Source: Chitinophagaceae bacterium
GTDB lineage: Bacteria; Bacteroidota; Bacteroidia; Chitinophagales; Chitinophagaceae
Assembly: GCA_016720745.1 (NCBI GenBank)
Contig: JADKKA010000018.1
Coordinates: 434,001 to 498,000 of the forward strand
DNA length: 64,000 nt
Reading direction: 5' to 3'
The position numbers and the translations under genes are program-made. A model generated the notes under the pieces. It worked only from the letters and a program-made list of their open reading frames with translations, was not told the DNA's origin and made no database searches. Positions 1-10,700 of this stretch are shown here, in pieces (the stretch's first letter is position 1; each line of letters opens with the position of its first letter).

Positions 1-3000
1 CATAAAGTCATGTTGTGCTGCCGTATTACCTGAGAAAGTCAGGTGAACAGGAAACCCTTTCTCTGCAACCTTCAGAGGAAGCCTGATCTTCTCTTTAATA
101 GCTGATCCCTTAATGGTTATTTCAATCGTGTCCGAAGTGGCAGATCTGGCCTGAACAGGGATTAGTACCTGTTTTGAGCTTTTGGGTTGTAAGTGCAAAT
201 TTGTTTCAAATGGGCCAATGATAAAATCATCTGATATCTCCGCATCAATAGTAAATACCCCGGGTATTTCGCTGTTATTTTTTACAACCAATGGGAGAAG
301 TGCACTGTCACCCACCGTCAGGTAAGGGGGAATCTTTAGATCTGCCTGCAAAATATTTTCAACTGCGTAAGTATTTTCAACCCTGCCCAGCAATCCATTG
401 TATCCTACCCCCTCCGCAATTGCACGAAAGGCAGAGGTTGCATCAGAATTGTAAAACTCAACGGTGGCTACCCCATCTTTGTTAGTTTGTACTATCGGAT
501 TCCAGTAAATGGTTTCTCTGTAATCAGTTCTCGATTCTGTTTCTGTCGTTTTATAAACCGGGGCATAAAATTTCTTTGCAGGTGTAAACAGATTTCCAAG
601 TGTTCGGATAATTTCGGAGCTATAATAGTGATTGGCTCCGGTTTCAATGCGGAAACTTCCTTTCACCGACTTGTGGGTATTGATAATAATAACACCATTG
701 CGTGCACTACTCCCGAATATGGCTGATCCGGCCGGTCCGGCTAAAACCGTTACATCCTGAATATCACTATTGTTCAAATTTGATATATCCTGTGTTGGGA
801 ATCCATCTACTATGAGTAATGTTTCATTTCCCGAAGCGAAACCGGTTTCACCACGAAGCCTGATATTGCCCGTACCGGCATTGCCTAGTTTAGCATCAGA
901 CTGGGACCTGACCTGCATTCCCGACACTTTACCCGCCAATGCGTTATTCAGATTGGTTTGACGAATATCGATTCCATTGATAATACTGACGGAGCCAACG
1001 ATCTCTTTTCTGCGTACAGAAGTAGCATATCCCATGACTACCACTTCACTCATAGCCGAATTTTGTTCAGTTGCTGGAAACTGTTTTATGATGGATTTCT
1101 CAACTTCTTTCTTTTCGTCTTGATTCACCAGCAGCGGATCTGCTGCGAAAAATGGTTTTATGGGAGAAGGAAGAGGATCAGAAAGAGGCTTAAGATATTT
1201 TAAACGTTCAGGATGAAATGCAAGCCCATTTTCCAGGATTTGAATACTGGTTTTTTCTTTTTTATCTAATGCCTGAGCATATACATAGTATTGACTGTTT
1301 AATTCCAGACCGGAAAATAAAAAATGACCATTTATATCACTGTTAATTATAGCGACGCTGCCATTGATTTTACCATGAATCAAAAAAACTTTTGAAGCAA
1401 CTGGTTTTTGCTGGCTGTTCAAAACACGGCCACTTAGAATGTAATCCTGTTCGGGAAGGACCTGCAATTTATTCTCTTTTGTAACCAGTTCAGTATAATC
1501 AAAGTAACGATATCCCTGGGTGAGCATCAGGAGATCAAGCGCAGGAGCGGCCCTGGGCTCATCTTGCCTGAAATAAAACTGAGGCTCTTCGACTTTCCCC
1601 TTCAGTTCGCTTCCCAGTAAAAGCCAGGAAAGCAGATGATCCTGTTTATCATCAGCGAAAGTCCATAATTTATCATCCATCACTGAAAGCGCAAAATCAG
1701 CGGGGATGGGTTTGTTGTTTTGATCCAGCGATTTGATATTGAGTATGACTTTTTCTCTTGGGTTATATACTGGTTTGTTAAAGCTGATTTTCACTTGTAG
1801 CCTGTGCTCTTCCTGCAAAAACATCATGCGCTCTGCCAGGGGCCATTCATTACAGTCATATACGGTGAACTGGGCAATTCCAGGAGGAAAAACAGCCTCA
1901 TCCAGCACAATACTGTTTACCCCCTGGAGCAGTGTAATTTTTTTCTGGAAATAAGTTGTGCCATGGCTGCTACCTTTTAATTTGATCTCCATCGATGCGG
2001 TCGATGTAATTGTAAAATTAATTTTCTTTTCTTTTTTGGTGAGGCTGAGCATCAGGCCCTGCACTGAAGCCATGGGCAGGCGGTATTTCTGTTTTATTCC
2101 AGCCGGAGCGTTGATAACAGCATAATATGTTTTACCTGTTTGCGGTGTCAATTCAAATTTACCCATCCCAAAGTGATAACTTTTAAAACTGGTTACTTTA
2201 AAACCTGCTTCATCAATAATATCACCTTCAATATCTGTAGCTTTTCCAAACTCATTTAGTGATTTGAATGCAATCGTGTGTTTGTATCCATTTACCAGTG
2301 TGCCTCCTTCCGGCATAAACTGGAGATCGATTTTATTCAGTACGATAGGAATACTTCTGGAAATGGATTCGCTAAAACCATCATGAAGGACCTTGATGTT
2401 GAGCAGGCCATCAGTGACAGTCAGATCTTCTGGCAAAGTGAATTGTATCTGGCATGTTCCACTATTATCAGTTTTAAAGGATTGACTCATGTATTCGATA
2501 CCTCCAATGTGTACAGTAAAATTTGCCTGTTTATTGGAAATGGGAAGGTTATCAAGACTGCGCATCGTAAAAGCAGCTCTAACCATGCTTCCCGGGCCAT
2601 ATCCTTTCTCCGGAAAATCCAGTTTCAACAGTATACGTGGGGCAATCACTTTTTGAAGAATTATTTCTTTGTTGAAATAACGATTCTCTGTTTCGTTTTG
2701 CATCCAGTTGGTATAGGCCCGTATTTTATAAATGCCGCCTGGCATTTGATCAGTAAAGGCAAAGGAACCTTCTGCTACACCGTCTCTGATTGGATAGCTG
2801 GCTTTCTGAAGCAGGGTGCCTGACGGGCTGATATATTCAATATGGAGAATCTTACTCTGTTTAGTAGGAGTGTTGTCCTGCCCTTTCACAACCCATGCTT
2901 TTAAATATAATACATCACCCGGTTGAAAAAATACATGACTGCTCTGAATATAGATTTTCTCTTTTGAGGAAGCATAATCCTGAGTGTATCCCGTTGCCGA

Positions 3001-3051
3001 CCACAGAATGCTTAATAGCAGTAGTGAGGATTGTATAATTTTTCTATTCAT
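1..3051 (-). CDS. Alpha-2-macroglobulin-like protein with internal TonB plug domain (partial, 3' end beyond window)
   Basis: 1017 codons are visible from the ATG at 3051 to the window edge, still open. A signal peptide (MNRKIIQSSLLLLSILWSA) precedes a macroglobulin-type MG domain at about residues 30-115, with the motif GGIYKIRAYTNWMQ. More MG-like beta domains follow. A carboxypeptidase-regulatory-like domain lies at about 535-605 (GRVLNSQQKPVASKVFLI) and a complete TonB plug at about 666-790, running from SEVVVMGYATSVRRKEIVGS through LLIVDGFP to NGVIIINTHK. An alpha-2-macroglobulin (A2M) segment follows at about 843-890 (YWNPIVQTNKDG). No beta-barrel region is visible. The gene starts 3 nt after the stop of a SusC-type barrel gene that lacks a plug, so the two are almost certainly co-transcribed. 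A role as an outer-membrane plug subunit or surface-exposed partner of the barrel is inference. Confidence 0.85.
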   Translation of the reverse strand, partial: MNRKIIQSSLLLLSILWSATGYTQDYASSKEKIYIQSSHVFFQPGDVLYLKAWVVKGQDNTPTKQSKILHIEYISPSGTLLQKASYPIRDGVAEGSFAFTDQMPGGIYKIRAYTNWMQNETENRYFNKEIILQKVIAPRILLKLDFPEKGYGPGSMVRAAFTMRSLDNLPISNKQANFTVHIGGIEYMSQSFKTDNSGTCQIQFTLPEDLTVTDGLLNIKVLHDGFSESISRSIPIVLNKIDLQFMPEGGTLVNGYKHTIAFKSLNEFGKATDIEGDIIDEAGFKVTSFKSYHFGMGKFELTPQTGKTYYAVINAPAGIKQKYRLPMASVQGLMLSLTKKEKKINFTITSTASMEIKLKGSSHGTTYFQKKITLLQGVNSIVLDEAVFPPGIAQFTVYDCNEWPLAERMMFLQEEHRLQVKISFNKPVYNPREKVILNIKSLDQNNKPIPADFALSVMDDKLWTFADDKQDHLLSWLLLGSELKGKVEEPQFYFRQDEPRAAPALDLLMLTQGYRYFDYTELVTKENKLQVLPEQDYILSGRVLNSQQKPVASKVFLIHGKINGSVAIINSDINGHFLFSGLELNSQYYVYAQALDKKEKTSIQILENGLAFHPERLKYLKPLSDPLPSPIKPFFAADPLLVNQDEKKEVEKSIIKQFPATEQNSAMSEVVVMGYATSVRRKEIVGSVSIINGIDIRQTNLNNALAGKVSGMQVRSQSDAKLGNAGTGNIRLRGETGFASGNETLLIVDGFPTQDISNLNNSDIQDVTVLAGPAGSAIFGSSARNGVIIINTHKSVKGSFRIETGANHYYSSEIIRTLGNLFTPAKKFYAPVYKTTETESRTDYRETIYWNPIVQTNKDGVATVEFYNSDATSAFRAIAEGVGYNGLLGRVENTYAVENILQADLKIPPYLTVGDSALLPLVVKNNSEIPGVFTIDAEISDDFIIGPFETNLHLQPKSSKQVLIPVQARSATSDTIEITIKGSAIKEKIRLPLKVAEKGFPVHLTFSGNTAAQHDFM

Positions 3052-3054
3052 GAT

Positions 3055-5634
3055 TTAGAATTGTATAGTGGTGCTGAATCCTATAGCCCTTACAGCCGGG
3101 AGATTAAAATAATCCAGTCCGGATGTTTCAGGCTGATCATTGAGTAATTGCCGGGGGTCAACTCCCTGATAAGCTGACCACAGCATGATATTTGTTGCGT
3201 AGAGCGTAAAACTGAGTTGTCTCAGGCTGTTTTTCATTTTGGGCTTATACACAACTGAGATATTGTGAATCCGTATACAATCTGCCTTTTGGATATAGTC
3301 TTCAGCTACGCCGCCTAAGCCATACCGCATCCAGCGGTTTTGCTCAACAGGAGAAGCCGGGTTATAGAAATCAACAGGCATATTGTTGTGATTGCCGTTT
3401 GTTGTCACGCCATTAAAAATATACCCCCGGATATTTCGCTGACTGGCTGATGAAGCAGACCTCCCAAAGTAATCGAGCAGGGCAGCGGTGCCATTCCAGG
3501 TTTCACCTCCCTTTCTCCATTCCAAGTCAATATTTAAGGACCATTTAGTTTCCCATTTAACAGTATGTGAGAATTTCATGATAAAATCCGGATTCGGGTC
3601 GCCTATGATGCGGATAACAGGGTCTTTGATTGGGAATCCATCGGATCCTATGATTTTTTCACCCTGTACATTTCGTTGCCAGGTATTGCCCATGATCATA
3701 CCCGGTGTTTCCCCTATTATCAATGCTTTGTATACGTTCGAGAAACCAGCCATTTTGTGTCCTTCATATCCTTCCCTTATGCTGGTTACTTTGTTGCGGT
3801 AAGAAACAAAAGAGATTGTATTTAGCAATTCAATCTTTTTTTTCCGGCTATTCCAGTTAAAAGGGTTCAGTGTGAGTTCAATTTCGAACCCCTTGTTTGT
3901 GTAAGCAGCCATATTCTTCAGAAGTATCCTGTTGGTGATCACCAATGGCAAGACATCGTCTTTTGTGTTTTGGATAAACCAGTTCACATAAAAGCGGAAT
4001 TTATTATACCCATTCAATTCAACACTGGCACTCCAGTCTCTTTTACGGATGGCAGTCAATCCCTGGAAATTCTCAATTTCAGAAACAGGGAAATAATATT
4101 TCGCGTTTTCAAGTGAATATTGTGTCATCTGATATCCTGCTACCGGCTGCCTGATACTGGCTTCTGCTACCAGTTGCTGATAGCTTCCCTGAAATTTCAG
4201 ATAACAATATTCTATTTCTAAGGGATTGACAAATGTGGCAGCAGCGGAAATCCCCGGTAATAGTAATAGACCAGAAGTAGTGGATGAGTTATAGGTTTTG
4301 TTATGGACCATCAGGTAAGCATCAAAAGATCTGTAACGATACCATGAAGAAATGGAGAAGCTGGTTTCATGTATACGCCGGCTATGATTATAGGCCAGTG
4401 ATGGCTTTTCATATTCTGCCTGATAATGCTGTTGGCTGTACATCGATACGAAAGTTGTATAGTATCGGAAACGGGTGCCATTGTACTTGGAATTTGCATT
4501 GATACTGCTGTTGAGGGTGAATCTGGAATCTGTGCTGCGGCGTATCATTTCTTTCACAATAGGAAAAAAAGCAGACTCGTTACTGAATCCCTCCCGGCTG
4601 TACTGAGTGAAAACATCTCCTGATGGTGTGACCTTAACTGTAAACCTGGGGCGCTTCCATTCTGCAGAAAAACCACTTGTGTACTGCTTTTCATTGTAAC
4701 CGGGATTTTTCATATCAGCACCCATTCTTAAAGTACCAGCATAAACAGGCGTATAACCCGGAGGACTGGATGCTAATCCGGAGTGCTGACTCATGTATCC
4801 TCTTTGCGGATCAAGGCTTGCCGGATTCAGTAATGCTGTTTGATATATCCGGCTCAAAAAACCAACCCGGTTTGAAAATGACATCTTTTGTTCACGAAAA
4901 GAATAATGTGCATTGAATTCAAATTGGGTTTTGATCTTATATAAAAGGGTACCTCCGAAATGATTTGCCCGTTCCGTATTCGCCTGTATTATTCCCTGTT
5001 GATATTGTGTACCAGCACGGAGGCTGAGGGTAAGGATGGGAAGGTAACCCTTATAATACCGGGTCTGTACACTCAGGGAGGGTTTGAGTGAAAACCCATT
5101 TCTTACCGATACATTTTTATAGGCACTTGCCGGGCTTCCACCCGTCATTCCCATTTCAGTCAACTGACCATTGGCATCCCAGACATAATTATTCCCTGTG
5201 TAGATAAGAGAATGTGTAGATGGGCCATAACTGAGGGCCTCTCCTGTTTCCGGACCCTGCCATCGTAATTTGCCATTGAGGGAACGGCCTTGAACATATT
5301 CTTCCTGTAATCGGGGCCTGCGATTAGCCTGCTGCCATTCTGTTTCAAGATTTATATTTCCTCCGATAGCGATATAGCTTTTTTTCGCTTCACGGATTTG
5401 AATAGTGTTATTGGGATTAGTATGGATTTTATTCACCTGCAGACCTAGGAAAGAGGTTTGATGAAGACGAAGCCTGGATTGCCTGATATCATTTAGACTG
5501 TCCCGCTGAAAAAAATAATATTTCGACAGGGTGTCCCCCCGGATCAGGGAGAGATAATCTTCGGATGTCACCGGCTTCACTTCCTGTGAAAGGCAGAGAC
5601 CGGGACATAGCAGGGCAGCCAGCCATATTCTCAT
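3055..5634 (-). CDS. SusC/RagA-type TonB-dependent receptor barrel lacking CPL and plug domains
   Basis: The product is 859 aa from the ATG at 5634; an upstream in-frame TTG at 5643 is less likely. After a signal peptide (MRIWLAALLCPGLCLSQ) only about 70 residues precede sequence typical of the start of SusC barrels, RRPRLQEEYVQGRSLNGK, then WQGPETGEALSYGP. The C-terminus has the family ending: GVDPRQLL, then GLDYFNLPAVRAIGFSTTIQF-like strands closing on a terminal Phe. Full SusC proteins are about 1000 aa and carry a carboxypeptidase-like domain and a plug (VVVIGYG...NGVIIITTKKG) first; neither is present here. The missing domains are in the next gene, 3 nt downstream. It is expected to sit in the outer membrane; the substrate is unknown. 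It could also be a degenerate receptor, but the frame is intact. Confidence 0.85.
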   Translation of the reverse strand: MRIWLAALLCPGLCLSQEVKPVTSEDYLSLIRGDTLSKYYFFQRDSLNDIRQSRLRLHQTSFLGLQVNKIHTNPNNTIQIREAKKSYIAIGGNINLETEWQQANRRPRLQEEYVQGRSLNGKLRWQGPETGEALSYGPSTHSLIYTGNNYVWDANGQLTEMGMTGGSPASAYKNVSVRNGFSLKPSLSVQTRYYKGYLPILTLSLRAGTQYQQGIIQANTERANHFGGTLLYKIKTQFEFNAHYSFREQKMSFSNRVGFLSRIYQTALLNPASLDPQRGYMSQHSGLASSPPGYTPVYAGTLRMGADMKNPGYNEKQYTSGFSAEWKRPRFTVKVTPSGDVFTQYSREGFSNESAFFPIVKEMIRRSTDSRFTLNSSINANSKYNGTRFRYYTTFVSMYSQQHYQAEYEKPSLAYNHSRRIHETSFSISSWYRYRSFDAYLMVHNKTYNSSTTSGLLLLPGISAAATFVNPLEIEYCYLKFQGSYQQLVAEASIRQPVAGYQMTQYSLENAKYYFPVSEIENFQGLTAIRKRDWSASVELNGYNKFRFYVNWFIQNTKDDVLPLVITNRILLKNMAAYTNKGFEIELTLNPFNWNSRKKKIELLNTISFVSYRNKVTSIREGYEGHKMAGFSNVYKALIIGETPGMIMGNTWQRNVQGEKIIGSDGFPIKDPVIRIIGDPNPDFIMKFSHTVKWETKWSLNIDLEWRKGGETWNGTAALLDYFGRSASSASQRNIRGYIFNGVTTNGNHNNMPVDFYNPASPVEQNRWMRYGLGGVAEDYIQKADCIRIHNISVVYKPKMKNSLRQLSFTLYATNIMLWSAYQGVDPRQLLNDQPETSGLDYFNLPAVRAIGFSTTIQF

Positions 5635-5843
5635 AACAGTCAATTTGGTATGTGAAAATGCTTAACAGCCGCTTATAAAAGGGGATGCAGAAATTTAACA
5701 GATTACATAGGGCTAAAGGGAAGGGGTAATTATTTATTAACCAGCAGTAGGCCAATCAACTGTAAATTATTTGGAGTAAAAAATTACTGCCACAAAGTCT
5801 GGTGAGCCGGAACTGGAGTATATTATTTTATGAATTAGGTTAG

Positions 5844-5873
5844 CAAAAGATGATAATTGAGCATATTTACAAA
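5844..5873 (-). promoter_or_regulatory. Possible promoter of the split-receptor operon
   Basis: On the minus strand a TTTG (5873-5870) is followed after 18 nt by ATCTTTTG (5851-5844). This partly fits the Bacteroidota TTTG / TAnnTTTG pattern. It would give a leader of about 200 nt before the ATG at 5634. The match is weak at the first two positions. Nothing else is recognisable in the 301-nt gap 5635-5935. Confidence 0.3.
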
Positions 5874-5935
5874 AGCAGTACAATAATACTGCGGGGCTGA
5901 TATTATTTCAACCTTACCTAATTCTCATCCCCCTC

Positions 5936-7663
5936 TCACTGCTTAAAATACACTTTACTGATCTTCCCATTCTCAATAATATAAGTTGCGTTAGCATATA
6001 CGGGCTTGGCCCCACCAAAGGTTACTTCTTCATGATCGGTAACCGTATTGTCTTTTATTTCCCTTTTCTGAATGCGACAGTAAAGCTTTGGTGTTTGGGT
6101 GATGAAGATATAATCCTTGCGCATTTGCTCCTTGCCTTTTGATAACAGCTTAGAGGGATATTCATACAACTCCACATCTTCTGCATAAGGCACCAGGAAG
6201 GCATCCAGGTCATGGGCATTATAGGCGTTCAGCTGCATTTGTACCAGTTGCTCCGGTGTTTGTTGGATGAGGGTATCAGGGGAAATAGCCACCCCTTTGT
6301 TGATGACCAGCTCAATGCTGCTCCAGTTATACAAATCATCAAAAGGATTTCTTTTCAGCATAACCATATTGGCAATTTTACCCGGAGCAATACTGCCCCA
6401 TTCCTTTTCCTGCCCGAGTGCTTTTGCGGGATTAATAGTAGAAGCCTGCAGAATTTCCATTGGTATTAACCTTGCCCTTTGCATTGCCTGCAATTCCGCA
6501 AAATAAGAACTGGCATGCTGTGTGCCGATATTGCCGGCATCCGTTCCTGTTACGATCGTTACTCCCGCATCAAATAATTTTTTCATGTTTCTGCGGCGGA
6601 TCGAATCGGTCTTAGACTCTTTAATGATTTCTTCACTCCGGTTCATGGCCGTGATATATACTTTTCCCGTAGCGGTATCCGGAAACGGAAAATCAATGAT
6701 GCTGCCTACCGTAAACGGATTAGCCAGATTCAATTCAGCTGTGCTGAAACGATAATTGTCACCCAGCGAAGTAATATAATTGGCCATCACGACCAGGGTT
6801 GGACAAAGCGCCGTTTTATTTTTTTGGAGCAATTTTACAAACTCATCACTCACCACTTCATCTTCCACACTGTGTACCAGGTAATCAGCCCCGGACTCAA
6901 CAGCCAATTGCGCTGCAATTCTTTCTGTAGCATGTACCGCCACCCGCAACTGATTTTTATGCGCCTCATCTATCACCGCTTTTACCAGGGGAAGTTTTTT
7001 TCTGGCATCCGCCTCAGCATCCTTTTCGTCAATGATGAACCATATTTTAATAAAATCAGCTTTTCTGCTCACCTGCTCCTCTACCATCTGCCGCACTTTA
7101 TTCTCATCGGTCATTAATTGAAAAGGAACATCCATATCCTTCAGGTCCTTGAATGCCGGTGGAATATAAGTAGTCAGTAAGGGGCCCGTCATCCGGATCA
7201 GCGGGGAACTTGTTTTGGCCTGTATACTGTCCCTTAATTGCAATAAGCGGAAATTACTGCCCACATCAATCACCGAAGTAATTCCGGCAGACAGGTAACG
7301 CCGCAACTGATCTTCCATTTGCTGATAGGTCCATTCCAGTTCTTCAGAATAAGGACGGCTCTTCCGCAAATCAATCACATCCGGACGGGTATGAATACCA
7401 CCGTTCTGGAAAAAATGTACATGGCCATCTGCTAATCCCGGTATCAGGAATTTACCGGTGCCATCAATGCTGGTCGTTCCGGGTGGAATATCTGTATTAA
7501 GCTCATGGGACACTAATTTTATCCTGCCATCTACCACCAGGACATAGAGCCCCCGGTTAATCTCCTTTTTCTCCACGTCCACAACCGATACATTCTTGAA
7601 TAATAGCTGCGCATTTGCAGTTCCGCACAGCAGCACAAAAAGGGCAAGACAAATAAAACGCAT
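5936..7663 (-). CDS. Secreted amidohydrolase with C-terminal NTF2-like domain
   Basis: The product is 575 aa with a signal peptide ending near ANAQ. The metal-dependent amidohydrolase fold is shown by H81 and H83 (GLADGHVHFF), K206 (FIKIW), H244 (VAVHATE), H264 (LVHSVED) and D375 (TGTDAGN), the usual binuclear-metal ligand set of the imidazolonepropionase/prolidase-like branch. The barrel ends with GSIAPGKIANMVML near 423-437. Residues from about 468 onward form an SnoaL/NTF2-like alpha+beta domain (LNAYNAHDLDAFLVPYAEDV), an addition to the ordinary amidohydrolase. It is predicted to act in the periplasm on an amide or ester bond; the substrate cannot be told from sequence. It lies on the same strand as its neighbours but is separated from them by about 100-300 nt, so it is probably transcribed alone. 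Confidence 0.85.
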   Translation of the reverse strand: MRFICLALFVLLCGTANAQLLFKNVSVVDVEKKEINRGLYVLVVDGRIKLVSHELNTDIPPGTTSIDGTGKFLIPGLADGHVHFFQNGGIHTRPDVIDLRKSRPYSEELEWTYQQMEDQLRRYLSAGITSVIDVGSNFRLLQLRDSIQAKTSSPLIRMTGPLLTTYIPPAFKDLKDMDVPFQLMTDENKVRQMVEEQVSRKADFIKIWFIIDEKDAEADARKKLPLVKAVIDEAHKNQLRVAVHATERIAAQLAVESGADYLVHSVEDEVVSDEFVKLLQKNKTALCPTLVVMANYITSLGDNYRFSTAELNLANPFTVGSIIDFPFPDTATGKVYITAMNRSEEIIKESKTDSIRRRNMKKLFDAGVTIVTGTDAGNIGTQHASSYFAELQAMQRARLIPMEILQASTINPAKALGQEKEWGSIAPGKIANMVMLKRNPFDDLYNWSSIELVINKGVAISPDTLIQQTPEQLVQMQLNAYNAHDLDAFLVPYAEDVELYEYPSKLLSKGKEQMRKDYIFITQTPKLYCRIQKREIKDNTVTDHEEVTFGGAKPVYANATYIIENGKISKVYFKQ

Positions 7664-7691
7664 GAAAATATTTTAGGGCAAGATATGAAAA

Positions 7692-7727
7692 GTATCCTAC
7701 CTGCTATGGTGAATAGCAGGCAGATAC
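7692..7727 (-). terminator. Hairpin downstream of the 1444-aa gene
   Basis: GTATC/GATAC and CCTGCTA/TAGCAGG arms form an interrupted stem starting 39 nt after the stop at 7767. On the minus strand it is followed by a short T run (ACTTTTCAT). It is a plausible rho-independent terminator with a weak tail. Confidence 0.45.
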
Positions 7728-7766
7728 CCTGAAAAATTTAAGTAAGGAAAAAGGTCTATACCCCGT

Positions 7767-10700
7767 TTAAACTGATCCGTTCACCTCAAATACATCCATG
7801 AAGACCAGTCTTTCTTCATAACGCGGCCCCGGATTCACCTTGGATACGCTGGGATTAAAGGATTTTTTCTGTTCTTCCTCCTGTACCCTCAGCGGATCAA
7901 ACTCATGCAGTTCATATTCCCGGATCACCACCCGGAAAGGCTGACTGGCATAACCGGCTCCCAGTGTTATCCGCTCCACGAATTCAATCTGGGTGCCCCG
8001 GAACTGTGACCGGTCCAGATAGTATTGTTTGGTGAAGATACTGGTATTGATTCCCTGTGACCTGTCATTGATGCTGACAAAAGCATCTTCCTTCTTACCC
8101 AATACGGTGTTTTCAATGGTCACCGTGATCTTACTGCGGGAAGGACTCTGCGTGCCATCATTCAGGAATTTCTGTCCTGTAAACCCATAAGGCGCTGTAC
8201 CACGAAGGGCCACATCAAATTCATTCTTTCCGCCTTTGAAATATAAAGCGGTATACCGTACCGGAACGATCTGCAGCCAGTCTACGGTGGTGGCAGGACC
8301 TAAACAACAATCCTTCGAATTTATTTTTAAAGAATGTTGCTGGTAACGTGCCACGCATAAACGCACAAAGGGGAAATAAGCCTGGTTGATCTGAATGGGC
8401 ACATCTGCATAATGCAGCTGCTTTTCTTCATCAAACAAAACTTTATATGCCGCAACAGTCATCTTTGTGTTTTCATCTTCTGATAAGGACACGGTATCAT
8501 AAGCTGCCGCAAATGGAAAGTTTTCTACCTGCGGATAATTGGTACCATTCAGTTCCGGTGAATTGAAAACCGGATCCTTTCCCCAAACCGTGCAATGCAG
8601 TTTGCCAGCATCGGAGAGCATCACATTCTTGATGGGTAATAATACCCCCAGCATTTCATCATCTCCGCTGCTGAACCAGGGCCTTTGCAGGTAGACCCGG
8701 ATATTACCAGTACGCATCCGGGTGATTTCAGTTCCCTTATCATTGGTGAGCCAGTTAAAACTGGGCACCACGTACTCCACAACAGCTGTTGCCGGCCGGG
8801 CGGTACTCAGGATATTGACTTTTACCTGATCGCCCACCTGTGTAAGATTAACGGGCTTACCCGTTTTTTCTCCTGTGTCAATGATGCCGGTAAAGTATTC
8901 CCTGTAGCGACTGGTGGCCACACCCCTGTAATTGATCATCCGGTGTTTGGTATCATTGAAAGGGTGATGCAGTTGCGGGAACCTTCGCTCTTCTGCCGTA
9001 CCCGCTGTTTTTTCTGCCGAACTCAGTAATTTTTTATTGCAGTAAGCTACCTGCAGGGTGGCCACATGGGTATTGAACTGGCCGGTAATGATATTAGTGT
9101 TTTTCAGATCATCCACCTGTTCGGTCCAGCTGGCTTCAATATCCACTTTATCCGTACTGCTGCCATGTACCTTCATCATGGCATTCAGTTTGGTGAATGT
9201 ATCGTTGTACCCTCTTTCACTTTTCAGGCTACCCGCTTCAAACTGTGGTTTCTCCAAAGGTTGCTGTACAGCATGCACCAAACGAATCTTTCTCCAGGGA
9301 CTGAACATCCAGTGCAAACCCCTCTTGGCATAATCCAGACTGCGCAGGTTATTGGTGCCTTTGGCCACAATGGGCTGCATGGCACTGTAACGGTCCACAT
9401 CATCGGGCCGCCAGAAACTGGCATAACGGATTTCCACTTCAGCAGATTTGGGCAGGGTGATGATCAGAATGCGTTGCGCCCTGATCCATTCAACCGCCCC
9501 GTTTCCTTCCAGTAACTGGATACGGAAAGATTTTGGGTTCTTCCAGCTCTCTTTATTAATGATGGTATTGGCCGAAGCATCTGTTACTTCATCATCAAAA
9601 TAAAAACTGAATTTACGGGCCTGGTCTTTTTTCCAGTTGCTTTCAAATGTGGTGTTGGAATTCATCAGTAATACCACACCGGCCGCCATGGGATCAGCCA
9701 GGTATTCAATCGGCAAATTGGAATCAGTTGTATTCGCCTGTTTAGCACGAAGGGCCGGATCAGCTTCATCCAGTTTCTCATCCCTTCCCTTGATAAAATC
9801 ATAATTGGCTTTTGCGTTTGTCGGGTTGCCGATGCCATCATCAAAGAGTCCGTGGGTTTCCACCATTTGCTGAGAGCAACGAGGAGCCTTGAAATGACGG
9901 ACAGCTTCCTGTTTCCAGGTGATGGTATTTTGAGGAACAGTGGATCCTTCCGGATAAATATTGGTGGGGTTGTTTTTTTCATAATCCGCCGTGCTCACTC
10001 CCACATTACTCCTCACCACCATATGCTCCAGCGATTCTCCATCACGTTCTCTGATCTTATCATTTGTTTTGGAAGCAATTTCATCTGTACCAACCAATAC
10101 AGGAACCGGCAATGGTTCATAGCGGAGGTATTTGATACCGGTCTTCAAGGCAATATTTGCATTTTCCGGTACTACATCATGGGGCAGAGAATTACCGGCA
10201 ATATCCACCGTTCTTACCTTCAAGCGGTAGTTACGGCCAAAACGCAGCATAGGTAATGTCTTGGGAGCAAGTCCGGTATTGACCTGCATGCGGAACGGTA
10301 CATTGTCCTTGAGTTTGTATTTCGACTTTTCCGCATCATCACTACTCACGATATTGGCATTGTCCTCATTGATACCCTTGCCAGGTTTGGGCACAGATAA
10401 ACTCCATCCCTGCCAGCGGGCAATTACTTCATTGACTTTATCCGTATCCTTTTCATCATCGTTCTCATCTTCTACTAAGGCAATATTCAGACAACCTTCA
10501 TCCACCAGTTCATCTTCTGTCAATGCAATAGGCTCGGCCGGTGCCCCTACAGGCTGAAAGCCATAACTGTTTTTTCTTTTGTGGAGTGAATACCATTGTG
10601 TGGGTTTGTCCTCATAAGCAATATCCATCCGGTAGCCCTGTACAATATCATCGGCGAATAAGGTTTGTGAGGCTGGTGGCAATACCACAGGGTTGCTGAT

